DNA of 14,637 nucleotides from Paracoccaceae bacterium (GTDB lineage: Bacteria > Pseudomonadota > Alphaproteobacteria > Rhodobacterales > Rhodobacteraceae): assembly GCA_026982255.1 (NCBI GenBank), contig JALSHL010000206.1, forward strand, positions 1-14,637. Direction: 5' to 3'. Below, piece by piece: positions 1 through 6,690 of this stretch (positions are counted from its first letter, which is position 1; every line of letters begins with the position of its first letter). The notes beneath the pieces are model-generated. The model was not told the DNA's origin, did not search any database, and worked only from the letters and a program-made list of their open reading frames with translations. The position numbers were made by a program, and so were the translations under genes.

Positions 1-102
1 CGCGAAACCGTCGGTGATGCTCTTGGCCAGCCCGGTGATGAAAAAGATCAACCCCGCCACCGACAGCCCCGCCACGATAATTCTTGTCCAGCCTTTAAAC
101 AT
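1..102 (-). CDS. Small membrane protein, N-terminal part only (runs off left edge)
   Basis: Only the first 34 codons are inside the window; the gene continues beyond base 1. The ATG at 102-100 is preceded by a good ribosome binding site (GGAAGG, about 7 bases upstream) and lies 17 bp after the amidase stop, so it is probably the next gene of the TRAP-amidase operon. The visible protein starts MFKGWTRIIVAGLSVAGLIF, with one hydrophobic stretch at about residues 7-24 that would be a membrane helix or uncleaved signal anchor. No family can be recognised from so short a piece. Membership of the operon is inferred from spacing and strand only. Confidence 0.6.
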   Translation of the reverse strand, partial: MFKGWTRIIVAGLSVAGLIFFITGLAKSITDGFA

Positions 103-119
103 TTTGGTTTCCTTCCGGT

Positions 120-1454
120 TCAGCCCGCATCGGACTGTAGTGTATTGAGCATCCAGTTTGCCGTGCGCAGCAAACGGTCGTCTTCCTCGACCGCGCCGAT
201 CAGTTGCACGCCGACCGGCAGACCGTTTTCGCCCACCAGCAACGGCAGGTTCAGTGTCGGCAGGCCGCAGAGCGTCCATATCGAGCAGAACACCGGATCG
301 CCGGTGCCCTCCCCGAAACGCGGCGCCTCGCCGGCGGCGCTCGGGGCGATGATGGCGTCGAAGTCCTTGAAAAAACCGTCGAAAAAGACAATGGCCGAGG
401 CCATGACTTCCAGCGCCTCCTCATACTGGTCGTCGCCAATACGCCGCGCCCGCTCGATGACCGGTTGCAGCGTCTCGCTGACCTGATCGCGATTCTCGGT
501 GAATTCGCGCTCCAGATGGCGCACGATCTCGTATTCGTGGATTACCTGCTGCACAGCAACCAGCGCCTCCAGCTTGTCGGACACCGGCAGGCGTTCGACC
601 CGCCCGCCAAGGGCCGCGGCCACCTCGTCCAGCCCCTCGCGCGCATCCGCTGTCAGGCGGTCGTGATAGCCCATGTCGAGCCAGACGAGATCCGGTTCGA
701 CCATAACCTGTTCGCGCGCACCGGCCAGCATCTGCGGGCGCGGGCGCGGAATGCTGAGCGGGTCGCGCTGGTCATAGCTGCCGATAGCATCGGCCAGCAG
801 CGCCACATCCTCCAGCGAGCGGCCGAAAACGCCGATCTGGTCGAGGGTTTCCGATGTCTGCAACACACCGCTGCGCGAGATCACGCCGCGCGTCGGCTTG
901 AACCCGAAAGTGCCGCAGAAAGAGGCGGGCCGGATCACCGACCCGTTGGTCTGTGTCCCCACGGCCAGCGGCACATGGAAGGCCGCCACCGCCGCGGCAG
1001 AACCGCTCGACGAGCCGCCGGGCGAATGGGCGGGGTTGTGCGGATTGCGGGTTTCGGCCGGATGCATGAAGGCGAATTCCGTGGTGACGGTTTTCCCCAT
1101 GATCACCGCCCCCGCCTCGACCAGGCGTTCGACCAGCGTTGCGTCCCGGTCGGGCTGGCGACCCTTGTAGATCGGCGTCCCCCGTTCGGTGGGAAAATCG
1201 CGCGTGTCGACAATGTCCTTCAGCGCCACCGGCACCCCGTGCAGCGGGCCGAGCGCATGGCCGGCCTTGCGGATACGGTCGGCCTCGGCCGCCTGTGCCA
1301 GTGCGTGATCGGGGTCCAGATGCGCCCAGGCGCGCAATTCGCCGTCGGTCTGTTCGATCCGGTCAAGGCAGGCCCTGACCAGATCGACCGAAGACAACAT
1401 TCCGCTTCTGATCTGTCCGGCGGCCTCGACCGCCGAAAGCGCATTGGGTGTCAT
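120..1454 (-). CDS. Amidase (amidase signature family)
   Basis: A 444-residue hydrolase of the amidase signature family, likely cytoplasmic and cleaving a C-N amide bond; the substrate cannot be told from sequence. The full Ser-cisSer-Lys triad is present: Lys79 in GVPVALKDIVDT, cis-Ser148 in the GGSSSGSAAA loop, and nucleophile Ser172 in TQTNGSVIRPASFCG. The 24-residue gap between the two serines is the family value. I chose the ATG at 1454 because GAGGGGAG lies a few bases before it. A GTG at 1469 in the same frame overlaps the dctM stop (GTGA) and would add five residues. Being coupled to dctM suggests it acts on something the TRAP system brings in, for example releasing an acid or ammonium from an amide; that is inference. 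GatA is a relative, but no gatB/gatC is nearby, so a catabolic amidase is preferred. Confidence 0.88.
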   Translation of the reverse strand: MTPNALSAVEAAGQIRSGMLSSVDLVRACLDRIEQTDGELRAWAHLDPDHALAQAAEADRIRKAGHALGPLHGVPVALKDIVDTRDFPTERGTPIYKGRQPDRDATLVERLVEAGAVIMGKTVTTEFAFMHPAETRNPHNPAHSPGGSSSGSAAAVAAFHVPLAVGTQTNGSVIRPASFCGTFGFKPTRGVISRSGVLQTSETLDQIGVFGRSLEDVALLADAIGSYDQRDPLSIPRPRPQMLAGAREQVMVEPDLVWLDMGYHDRLTADAREGLDEVAAALGGRVERLPVSDKLEALVAVQQVIHEYEIVRHLEREFTENRDQVSETLQPVIERARRIGDDQYEEALEVMASAIVFFDGFFKDFDAIIAPSAAGEAPRFGEGTGDPVFCSIWTLCGLPTLNLPLLVGENGLPVGVQLIGAVEEDDRLLRTANWMLNTLQSDAG

Positions 1455-1465
1455 TCCCTCTCCCC

Positions 1466-2830
1466 TCACTGGACATACTCGCCGAACAGCACGTCAGGCA
1501 GCCAGAGCGCAATGCCCGGGAACTGGTACATCAGCACCATACTGAAGATCACGATAGCGAGATAGGGCATAATTCCGCGGAAAATGTCCATCAACTCGAT
1601 GTCGTTCTTCAACACCCCTTTCAGGTAGTAGGCCGACATCGCCATGGGCGGCGTCAGGAAAGAGGTCTGCAGATTCAGCGCCACCAGCATCGCGAAGAAA
1701 TACGGGTTCACACCGAAAGGTTCCAGCATCGGCAGGAAGATCGGCACGAAGATGATCAGGATTTCCGACCATTCCAGCGGCCAGCCGAGGAAGAAGATGA
1801 TCAGCTGCGCCATCACCAGGAACTGCCACGGCTCCAGATCCATGCCCAGCACCCAGTCGGAGATCAGCTCGTGACCGCCGAGATAGGAGAACACCGAGGC
1901 AAAGGTCCACGAACCGACGAACAGCCAGCACACCATTGCGGTGGCTTTTGCGGTCAGGAACACGCTTTCCTTGAGCTTTTTCCATGTCAGCGAACGATAC
2001 ATCGCCGCCAGAACCAGCCCCCCGAGCGCACCCATGGCCGCCGCTTCGGCCGGCGTGGCCAGACCGCCGAGGATCGAGCCGAGAACCAGCATGATCAACA
2101 CAGTCAGCGGCACGAAGGATACCAGCAGGTCGAGGAACACCTTGCCCGGCGGCGGTACGTCCTCCTTGCTCGGCTTGGGCGCCAGCGACGGATTCAGAAT
2201 CACGCGCCCGATCACATAAAGGATATAGAGGCCGGCCAGCATCAGCCCCGGGAACACCGCAGCCGCATAGAGGCGCAGCGGCGAGAGTTCCGCAATGGCG
2301 GCGTAAACGATCAGCATGATCGACGGCGGGATCAGGATGCCGAGCGTGCCGCCGGCACAGATCACACCGGAGGCAAACCGCTTGTCATAGCCCGCCGTGG
2401 CCATCGCCGGATAGGCCAGCAGCCCCATCAGGGTCACAACCGCGCCCACGATGCCCGAGGCCGTCGCGAATACCGCACAGGTCAGCAGGGCCGCAATGGC
2501 CATGGAGCCGGGCAGGTTCCGCGCCGCCATCTGCAGCGAATAGAACAGCTTGTTCACGATATTGGCGCGCTCGACCACATATCCCATGAACAGGAACAGC
2601 GGAATGGCGACCAGCGTGTCGTTCTCCATCACCGAATAGGTGTTCTGGTTCAGGAGGTAGAAGATGTTGTTGTTGAAGATATCGGAAACGGTTTCGATAC
2701 CGCCCTGATAGTAGGCGTAATACCCGAAGCCCACGCCCATGGCGAGCAGGGTAAACGCGATCGGAAAGCCCAGAAGCACAAGCCCGATAAACAGGCTCAG
2801 CATCAGAATGGCAACTTGGGGATCTGTCAT
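1466..2830 (-). CDS. dctM: TRAP transporter large permease subunit (DctM type)
   Basis: A 454-residue inner-membrane protein with about a dozen hydrophobic segments, the size expected for the large TRAP subunit of the mannitol/chloroaromatic group (a little longer than classic DctM). Family signatures seen are GFPIAFTLLAMG near the N-terminus, ASGIVGAVVTLMGLLAYPAM and GGTLGILIPPSIMLIVYA in the first half, and repeats of similar fold in the second half. It forms the ion-coupled translocation channel and works with the DctQ subunit and the periplasmic DctP protein. The ATG at 2830 has a modest GAGAG ribosome site. A 39-bp spacer separates it from dctQ and contains two tandem copies of the 7-mer GTTGCGC (2855-2868, plus-strand reading). 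Its TGA stop overlaps a possible GTG start of the amidase. Confidence 0.95.
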   Translation of the reverse strand: MTDPQVAILMLSLFIGLVLLGFPIAFTLLAMGVGFGYYAYYQGGIETVSDIFNNNIFYLLNQNTYSVMENDTLVAIPLFLFMGYVVERANIVNKLFYSLQMAARNLPGSMAIAALLTCAVFATASGIVGAVVTLMGLLAYPAMATAGYDKRFASGVICAGGTLGILIPPSIMLIVYAAIAELSPLRLYAAAVFPGLMLAGLYILYVIGRVILNPSLAPKPSKEDVPPPGKVFLDLLVSFVPLTVLIMLVLGSILGGLATPAEAAAMGALGGLVLAAMYRSLTWKKLKESVFLTAKATAMVCWLFVGSWTFASVFSYLGGHELISDWVLGMDLEPWQFLVMAQLIIFFLGWPLEWSEILIIFVPIFLPMLEPFGVNPYFFAMLVALNLQTSFLTPPMAMSAYYLKGVLKNDIELMDIFRGIMPYLAIVIFSMVLMYQFPGIALWLPDVLFGEYVQ

Positions 2831-2869
2831 GATTGTCTCTCTGTTGGAACGTCTGTTGCGCGTTGCGCG

Positions 2870-3454
2870 TTACTTGGCCTGCTCTTCGAGGTCGTGCTGC
2901 TCGATATCCATGAGCAGATCCTCGGTTTCTTTCACGTCGTCGAGACGTTCCATCCACACACCGGTTTTCATCGCACGCCAGCACCGGGCCAACTCGGCCA
3001 GTCCCTGCAACATCAGCAGGGCGCCCGCGACCGGAATAAGGGTCTTGAAGAAATAGACCTGGATGCGCGCGGGGCTGTTCCAGCTCACTTCCTTGTAGCG
3101 CCAGCTGTCCTGCGCGATCTCCCAGCCATACCAGAACAGGGCCAGCATACCGGGGAAGAAGAACAGCAGATACAGAATGAAATCGAGCCGCGCCTGCCAG
3201 CGCACCGAAAACAGGCGATACAGAACATCGCCGCGCACATGCGCATCCTGCGCCAGCGCGTATGGTCCGGCCATCAGAAACAGCGCGCCATACATCTGCA
3301 CCATCATGTCGAAGGCCCAGACGGTCGGGGAGTTCAGCACATAGCGCACGAAAACCTCGTAGGAAACAGAGAGCGTCAGGATCAGGATGGTCCAGCCAAA
3401 GGCGCGACCGACCCAGATATTCAGGCCCTCGATTGTATAGATAAACTTGTCCAC
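2870..3454 (-). CDS. dctQ: TRAP transporter small permease subunit (DctQ type)
   Basis: A 194-residue membrane protein with four predicted helices, matching the small TRAP subunit. Typical patches are YEVFVRYVLNSPTVWAFD after helix 1 and HVRGDVLY at the start of the third segment. The C-terminus is charged and acidic (DDVKETEDLLMDIEQHDLEEQ), which would lie outside the membrane. DctQ binds the large subunit and helps dock the substrate-binding protein. The start is a GTG at 3454 with GGAG about 8 bases upstream; no in-frame ATG is better placed. It sits 77 bp downstream of dctP, behind a hairpin, and 39 bp upstream of dctM. Length and order (P-Q-M) are normal. Confidence 0.93.
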   Translation of the reverse strand: MDKFIYTIEGLNIWVGRAFGWTILILTLSVSYEVFVRYVLNSPTVWAFDMMVQMYGALFLMAGPYALAQDAHVRGDVLYRLFSVRWQARLDFILYLLFFFPGMLALFWYGWEIAQDSWRYKEVSWNSPARIQVYFFKTLIPVAGALLMLQGLAELARCWRAMKTGVWMERLDDVKETEDLLMDIEQHDLEEQAK

Positions 3455-3483
3455 AGCCGACTCCAGTATTGTGCTATAGGGCG

Positions 3484-3510
3484 ACCGGAGCCCGCCGGGC
3501 GGACTCCGGT
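3484..3510 (-). promoter_or_regulatory. Hairpin in the dctP-dctQ spacer
   Basis: ACCGGAG (3484-3490) pairs with CTCCGGT (3504-3510), and after one mismatch CCGC pairs with GCGG around a 3-base loop. No T-run follows on the minus strand, so it is not a standard terminator. It begins about 20 bases after the dctP stop codon. A hairpin there is commonly used to stabilise the message of an abundant binding protein and to lower expression of the membrane genes downstream; that role is inferred, not shown. Confidence 0.6.
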
Positions 3511-3531
3511 AAATTGTGAAACTTCAGGCGC

Positions 3532-4629
3532 TTAGCCGAAGTAGTGCTTGTAGGCCAGCTTGTAGTCGGGCTGGTTCAGGTTCAGGTACCCCATGACCTC
3601 CTTGGCATAGGCTTTCTGCGATTCCAGAACCTTGGCGAAGAACTCGTCTTCGGCGGAAATACGGTCCACGACCACATCCCACGCATCCAGCTGCGCCTGC
3701 ATGACCGAATCCGGCGTGCGGTGCACGGCCACGCCGCTTTCGTCCTGCAGTTTCTGCAGATCCTCGGCATAGCGCTTGGTGTTGTTCCAGTAGAAGTTGG
3801 AATTTTCCGCCTCGGAAGCATACTTCAGGATCGACTGCAGCTCGGTCGGCAGCGAGTTGAACTTCTTCTTGTTGAAGGTAATTTCGAAGAACTCCTGCGA
3901 CTGGTGGAACGAGGCCAGCATGTAGTGTTTGGCCACATCCTGCATACCGAAGTCACGGTCCGAGGTCGGGTTGTTGAACTCCGCCGCGTCGATCAGGCCG
4001 GATTTCATCGCCGGCTGGATCTCGCCCCCCGGAAGCTGCACAACAGACATGCCCATTTCCAGCATGACGTCGGCCGCAAGACCGACGGTGCGGTATTTCA
4101 TACCGTCCATCTGCGACGCATCCTTGATTTCCTCCTTGAACCAGCCGAGCGGCTGCGCCGGCATCGGGCTGTTGAAGAACGAAACAACGTTCAGGCCCAG
4201 TTTGCCCATCAGCTCGTCGAACAGTTCCTGACCGCCGCCGTAGTTGACCCAGCCCAGAACCTCCTGCGAGGACCAGCCGAAACACGGGCCGGTGCCGAAC
4301 AGCGAGGCGGTTTTGGATTTGGAATACCAGTAGGCGGGCACATAGTGCGCCGCATCCAGAACACCGCGATGCACCGCGTCCTGCATCTGGCTGGTTTTCA
4401 CAACCGCGCCAACCGACAGAAGGTCGATTTTCAGCGCATCGCCGGCCATGGCATGCACACGCTCCACATAGGATTTGGCGTTTTCAAGAAAGATACCGCC
4501 GCCCCAGGCAGCCTGCATCTTCAGAACAACCGGCTTGGCCTGCGCCAATGCCGGCGCCGCGAGGGCCGTGCCGGCAGCGGCAACGGCGGTTCCCTTGAGG
4601 AACTTTCTGCGATTCAAATTGTCAGTCAT
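3532..4629 (-). CDS. dctP: TRAP transporter substrate-binding protein (DctP/TakP-like)
   Basis: A 365-residue periplasmic binding protein that captures the substrate for the DctQM permease. The N-terminus has a twin-arginine signal (NRRKFLKG, Arg7-Arg8) followed by a hydrophobic stretch and a probable cut after Ala29 (ALA/QAK). Conserved family features are Arg180 in MKYRTVG, expected to bind the substrate carboxylate, then GGEIQPAMKSGLIDAAEF around residues 201-218. These resemble the TakP/FcbT1 group ('mannitol/chloroaromatic' TRAP proteins), which bind 2-oxoacids or related anions. TakP has Glu-Trp where this protein has Glu217-Phe218, so the pocket may differ. The ATG at 4629 is chosen for its GGGAGGAG site 8 bases upstream and its position exactly before the Tat signal; the longer open frame upstream is non-coding. 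First gene of the operon. Likely to transport a small organic acid; the substrate is unknown. Confidence 0.93.
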   Translation of the reverse strand: MTDNLNRRKFLKGTAVAAAGTALAAPALAQAKPVVLKMQAAWGGGIFLENAKSYVERVHAMAGDALKIDLLSVGAVVKTSQMQDAVHRGVLDAAHYVPAYWYSKSKTASLFGTGPCFGWSSQEVLGWVNYGGGQELFDELMGKLGLNVVSFFNSPMPAQPLGWFKEEIKDASQMDGMKYRTVGLAADVMLEMGMSVVQLPGGEIQPAMKSGLIDAAEFNNPTSDRDFGMQDVAKHYMLASFHQSQEFFEITFNKKKFNSLPTELQSILKYASEAENSNFYWNNTKRYAEDLQKLQDESGVAVHRTPDSVMQAQLDAWDVVVDRISAEDEFFAKVLESQKAYAKEVMGYLNLNQPDYKLAYKHYFG

Positions 4630-4650
4630 TTTGGTTTCTCCTCCCTTATC

Positions 4651-4667
4651 TAGCGCACGATACGCTA
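4651..4667. promoter_or_regulatory. Inverted repeat in the dctP leader, possible operator
   Basis: TAGCG-CACGATA-CGCTA is a perfect 5-bp inverted repeat with a 7-bp spacer. It lies right next to the dctP ribosome binding site, so a protein bound there could block transcription of the TRAP-amidase operon. A second inverted repeat, TTGGT-N11-ACCAA, lies just upstream at 4678-4698. No regulator gene is next to this operon, so the binder is unknown. Short repeats like this can occur by chance. Confidence 0.35.
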
Positions 4668-4687
4668 AAACTGCATATTGGTAATGA

Positions 4688-4716
4688 AACCTAACCAAAA
4701 ACGCGGTTTTTTGCAA
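4688..4716 (-). promoter_or_regulatory. Possible promoter of the TRAP operon
   Basis: On the minus strand TTGCAA and TAGGTT are separated by 17 bases in the AT-rich stretch upstream of dctP. Agreement with the sigma-70 consensus is only partial (4/6 and 3/6). The region 4630-4904 holds no gene; it contains this candidate, the two inverted repeats nearer dctP, and the terminator of the next gene at 4774-4808. Confidence 0.3.
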
Positions 4717-4773
4717 TGTTTTTATTGTCGTGACGTAAGGTTTCTGCACTCCGTTTTTCGTTGCGGCACAGGG

Positions 4774-4808
4774 AAAAGCCCCGCGCCGGAGTATTTCCGT
4801 GGCGGGGC
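4774..4808 (-). terminator. Probable terminator of the ferric-reductase-like gene
   Basis: GCCCCGC (4778-4784) pairs with GCGGGGC (4802-4808), with a further GGA/TCC pairing inside. On the minus strand the hairpin is followed by TTTT. It lies about 100 bases after the stop codon at 4905 and before the dctP promoter region, so it would separate the two transcription units. Confidence 0.6.
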
Positions 4809-4904
4809 GATTCAAGATGTTTTCACAACGGGTTACAGGGGGCGGAAAACCGGCGGCGTCCGTCATGCCGACAATTCGGAAAAACGCGGGAAGGCGTCGC
4901 GGCA

Positions 4905-5594
4905 TCAGGCCGCCTGCGCGCGCCCGTTTTTCAACCGCCATGTGCGGACGGAGGCGGCAATTTGCAGCGCGGAAACGCCGACCACCAGCCAGACAAACGG
5001 CCAGCGCGCCCAGTTCGGATCCGGCACGCGCCGGTGAAAATCGAGGAAGTGCATAAACAGGAAATACCCTGTGTGCAGCACGATGAGCCACCACAGAACA
5101 TAAGTGCTTTGCTGGATAAATTTCCAGACCGACGCGCCAAAGAACCGCTGGCTGAGATCGTTGGAAGTCAGGGCCAGAACCGCCGCAAACACCAACGCTG
5201 CAATCCCGAGAAGGTTGCCGAGCCCGAACCCCTGGTCGAACATCACATAGCGTTGAAGATCGGGGTGGAATTCAAACCCGAACAGGCGCATCAGGTCCAG
5301 TTCGACCCAGCCGAACAGGATGATCGTGGCGTGGATAAAGGCAAGGTAAACGCCGAAAATGCCAAGTTCGCGCCGCCAGGGCAGCAGGCGTTTGGCGCGC
5401 ACGAAAAGCCGCGACAGCGGGCCGATCGCCATGGAAAGCGCCACCAGAACCAGCGAGGCATCACCGATCGCACGGTTCCATTTGTGCATGGCGGACCATT
5501 CGGCGCGCGACCACAAAAACAGATAGGTGAGCAGAACCGCAAGCAGCAGGGTTGCGAATTGTCGTGACTTCCAGCCAAGGCGTATCCGGCGCAA
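4905..5594 (-). CDS. Ferric-reductase-like haem membrane protein (MsrQ/YedZ-related)
   Basis: A 229-residue protein with about six membrane helices (roughly 12-28, 44-62, 77-95, 125-143, 163-182, 199-216), of the ferric reductase-like transmembrane domain family that includes MsrQ. It carries the RRELG motif (74-78) ahead of His88, LTSNDL (142-147), and His174 in VLHTGYF. MsrQ proteins have three conserved histidines. By the 13-residue spacing to His174, the middle one corresponds to Gln161 here, so one haem ligand appears lost. No msrP partner or flavin domain is adjacent. The role may be electron transfer from quinol or the cytoplasm across the membrane, partner unknown. The start is a TTG at 5594, supported by GGGAGG 5-6 bases upstream; no ATG fits. 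Flanked by terminator-like hairpins on both sides, so it is probably a separate unit from the bhc and TRAP genes. Confidence 0.8.
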   Translation of the reverse strand: MRRIRLGWKSRQFATLLLAVLLTYLFLWSRAEWSAMHKWNRAIGDASLVLVALSMAIGPLSRLFVRAKRLLPWRRELGIFGVYLAFIHATIILFGWVELDLMRLFGFEFHPDLQRYVMFDQGFGLGNLLGIAALVFAAVLALTSNDLSQRFFGASVWKFIQQSTYVLWWLIVLHTGYFLFMHFLDFHRRVPDPNWARWPFVWLVVGVSALQIAASVRTWRLKNGRAQAA

Positions 5595-5610
5595 AGTATC
5601 CTCCCGTTAT

Positions 5611-5643
5611 AAAAATGCCCGGCACCTTTCGGGGAACCGGGCA
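5611..5643 (-). terminator. Rho-independent terminator after bhcD (or attenuator of the next gene)
   Basis: TGCCCGG (5616-5622) pairs with CCGGGCA (5637-5643), with weaker CC/GG pairing inside, and on the minus strand the stem is followed by TTTTT. It lies 70 bases after the bhcD stop, so it should end the bhc operon. The T-run is only a few bases before the ribosome site of the ferric-reductase-like gene. That gene must either be read through this hairpin or start inside it. Confidence 0.8.
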
Positions 5644-5658
5644 CTGTTTGTTAACAGC

Positions 5659-5687
5659 AATATAGGCAGGTTTTGCAGCCGTTTCAG
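5659..5687 (-). promoter_or_regulatory. Possible promoter upstream of the terminator hairpin
   Basis: On the minus strand CTGAAA (5682-5687) and TATATT (5659-5664) are 17 bases apart, matching sigma-70 at 4/6 and 5/6 positions. An inverted repeat CTGTT-TGTT-AACAG (5644-5657) covers the expected start site. Transcripts from here would run through the hairpin at 5611-5643 before reaching the ferric-reductase-like gene. Confidence 0.4.
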
Positions 5688-5712
5688 CGGGCCTTGTCTC
5701 ACATCTGTGTGA

Positions 5713-6678
5713 CTAGAAATCCACCTCGACCGCCACGCCGGATTCCAGCGCCAGATCGACCGCGGCCGAGGCCACGGCCAGATCCTGCAGGCCGACTCCG
5801 GTGCCGTCGAACAGGGTGATTTCCCCGGCCGAGGTCCGCCCCGCATGGGTGCCGTTGATGACCGCGCCAAGCTCCGTGATCCGCCCTTCGGTCAGCGAAC
5901 CGTCGGCAATCGCGTGCTGGCATTCGCCGATGGTGATCGCCTGCGCGATTTCGTCGGTGAACACGGTGGCCTTTGCGACCAGCGCCGCCTCGACCTCCTG
6001 CTTGCCCTTGGTGTCGGTGCCCATGCAGGCAATATGGGTGCCCGGTTTGACCTGATCCGCCTTCAGGATCGGATCGAAGCTGGAGGTGATCGAGATAATC
6101 ACATCCGCCTGCGCCCCCAGTTCGTCCAGCGAGACCTCCTCGAATGGCAGGCCGATCTCGGCTGCGGTATCGGCAAGACGCGAGAGCATCTCGGGGTGGA
6201 AATTCCAGCCGATCACCTTTTCAAAATCACGCTGCTCGGCGGCCGCGCGCATCTGGAAGGCCGACTGGTGCCCTGCCCCGATCATGCCCAGCACTTTCGA
6301 ATCCTCGCGCGCCAGATGCTTGATCGAAACGGCCGAGGCCGCCGCCGTGCGCACAGCGGTCAGATAGTTGCCGCCGACGACAGCCTTGACCCGGCCGGTA
6401 TCGGCATCGAACAGAAACACCGTGGACTGGTGGTTGGTCAGGCCTTTCGCCTCGTTCCCCGGCCAGTAGCCGCCGGATTTGAGGCCAAGGGCCAGACCGG
6501 CCTTGTCGAAACCGGATTTGAAACCGTAAAGCGCATCGGCATAGCCGATATTCTCGCGGATCACCGGAAAATTATAGGCATCGCCCCGCGCCATCGCACC
6601 GAACACCGCTTCGACAGCGTCGAAAGAGGTTTTGCGGTCGATCAGGTCGGGGATGACGTTTTCGGGGACGATAATCAT
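5713..6678 (-). CDS. bhcD: Iminosuccinate reductase of the beta-hydroxyaspartate cycle
   Basis: A 321-residue member of the ornithine cyclodeaminase/mu-crystallin family. In the bhc setting it is expected to reduce iminosuccinate to L-aspartate with NAD(P)H, regenerating the amino donor for BhcA and closing the cycle. The family features are seen: Lys67 in LKSGGYW, Arg110 in AVRTAAAS, the Rossmann motif MIGAGHQSA (132-140) and Asp299 in GVGLQDLAV. The length is normal. The ATG at 6678 has AAGGAG 8 bases upstream, formed partly by the bhcC stop codon, and the gap to bhcC is 12 bp. Last gene of the operon, followed by a terminator. By sequence alone it could be labelled ornithine cyclodeaminase or alanine dehydrogenase; the specific call rests on its place after bhcABC. 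Confidence 0.92.
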   Translation of the reverse strand: MIIVPENVIPDLIDRKTSFDAVEAVFGAMARGDAYNFPVIRENIGYADALYGFKSGFDKAGLALGLKSGGYWPGNEAKGLTNHQSTVFLFDADTGRVKAVVGGNYLTAVRTAAASAVSIKHLAREDSKVLGMIGAGHQSAFQMRAAAEQRDFEKVIGWNFHPEMLSRLADTAAEIGLPFEEVSLDELGAQADVIISITSSFDPILKADQVKPGTHIACMGTDTKGKQEVEAALVAKATVFTDEIAQAITIGECQHAIADGSLTEGRITELGAVINGTHAGRTSAGEITLFDGTGVGLQDLAVASAAVDLALESGVAVEVDF

Positions 6679-6690
6679 GTTTTGCGCTCC

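Noticed and set aside
2855..2868. Two tandem GTTGCGC copies between dctQ and dctM
   Set aside because: Two 7-bp copies are too few and too short to call a repeat element; noted only under dctM.
1448..3535. A 695-codon plus-strand open frame opposite dctQM
   Set aside because: Shadow of the permease genes: extremely rich in His, Arg and Gln, low in hydrophobic residues, with no domain. Codon bias explains it.
4630..5094. N-terminal extension of dctP up to 5094
   Set aside because: The frame is open, but it crosses a terminator and promoter-like region and overlaps the neighbouring gene. The strong ribosome site and Tat signal place the start at 4629.
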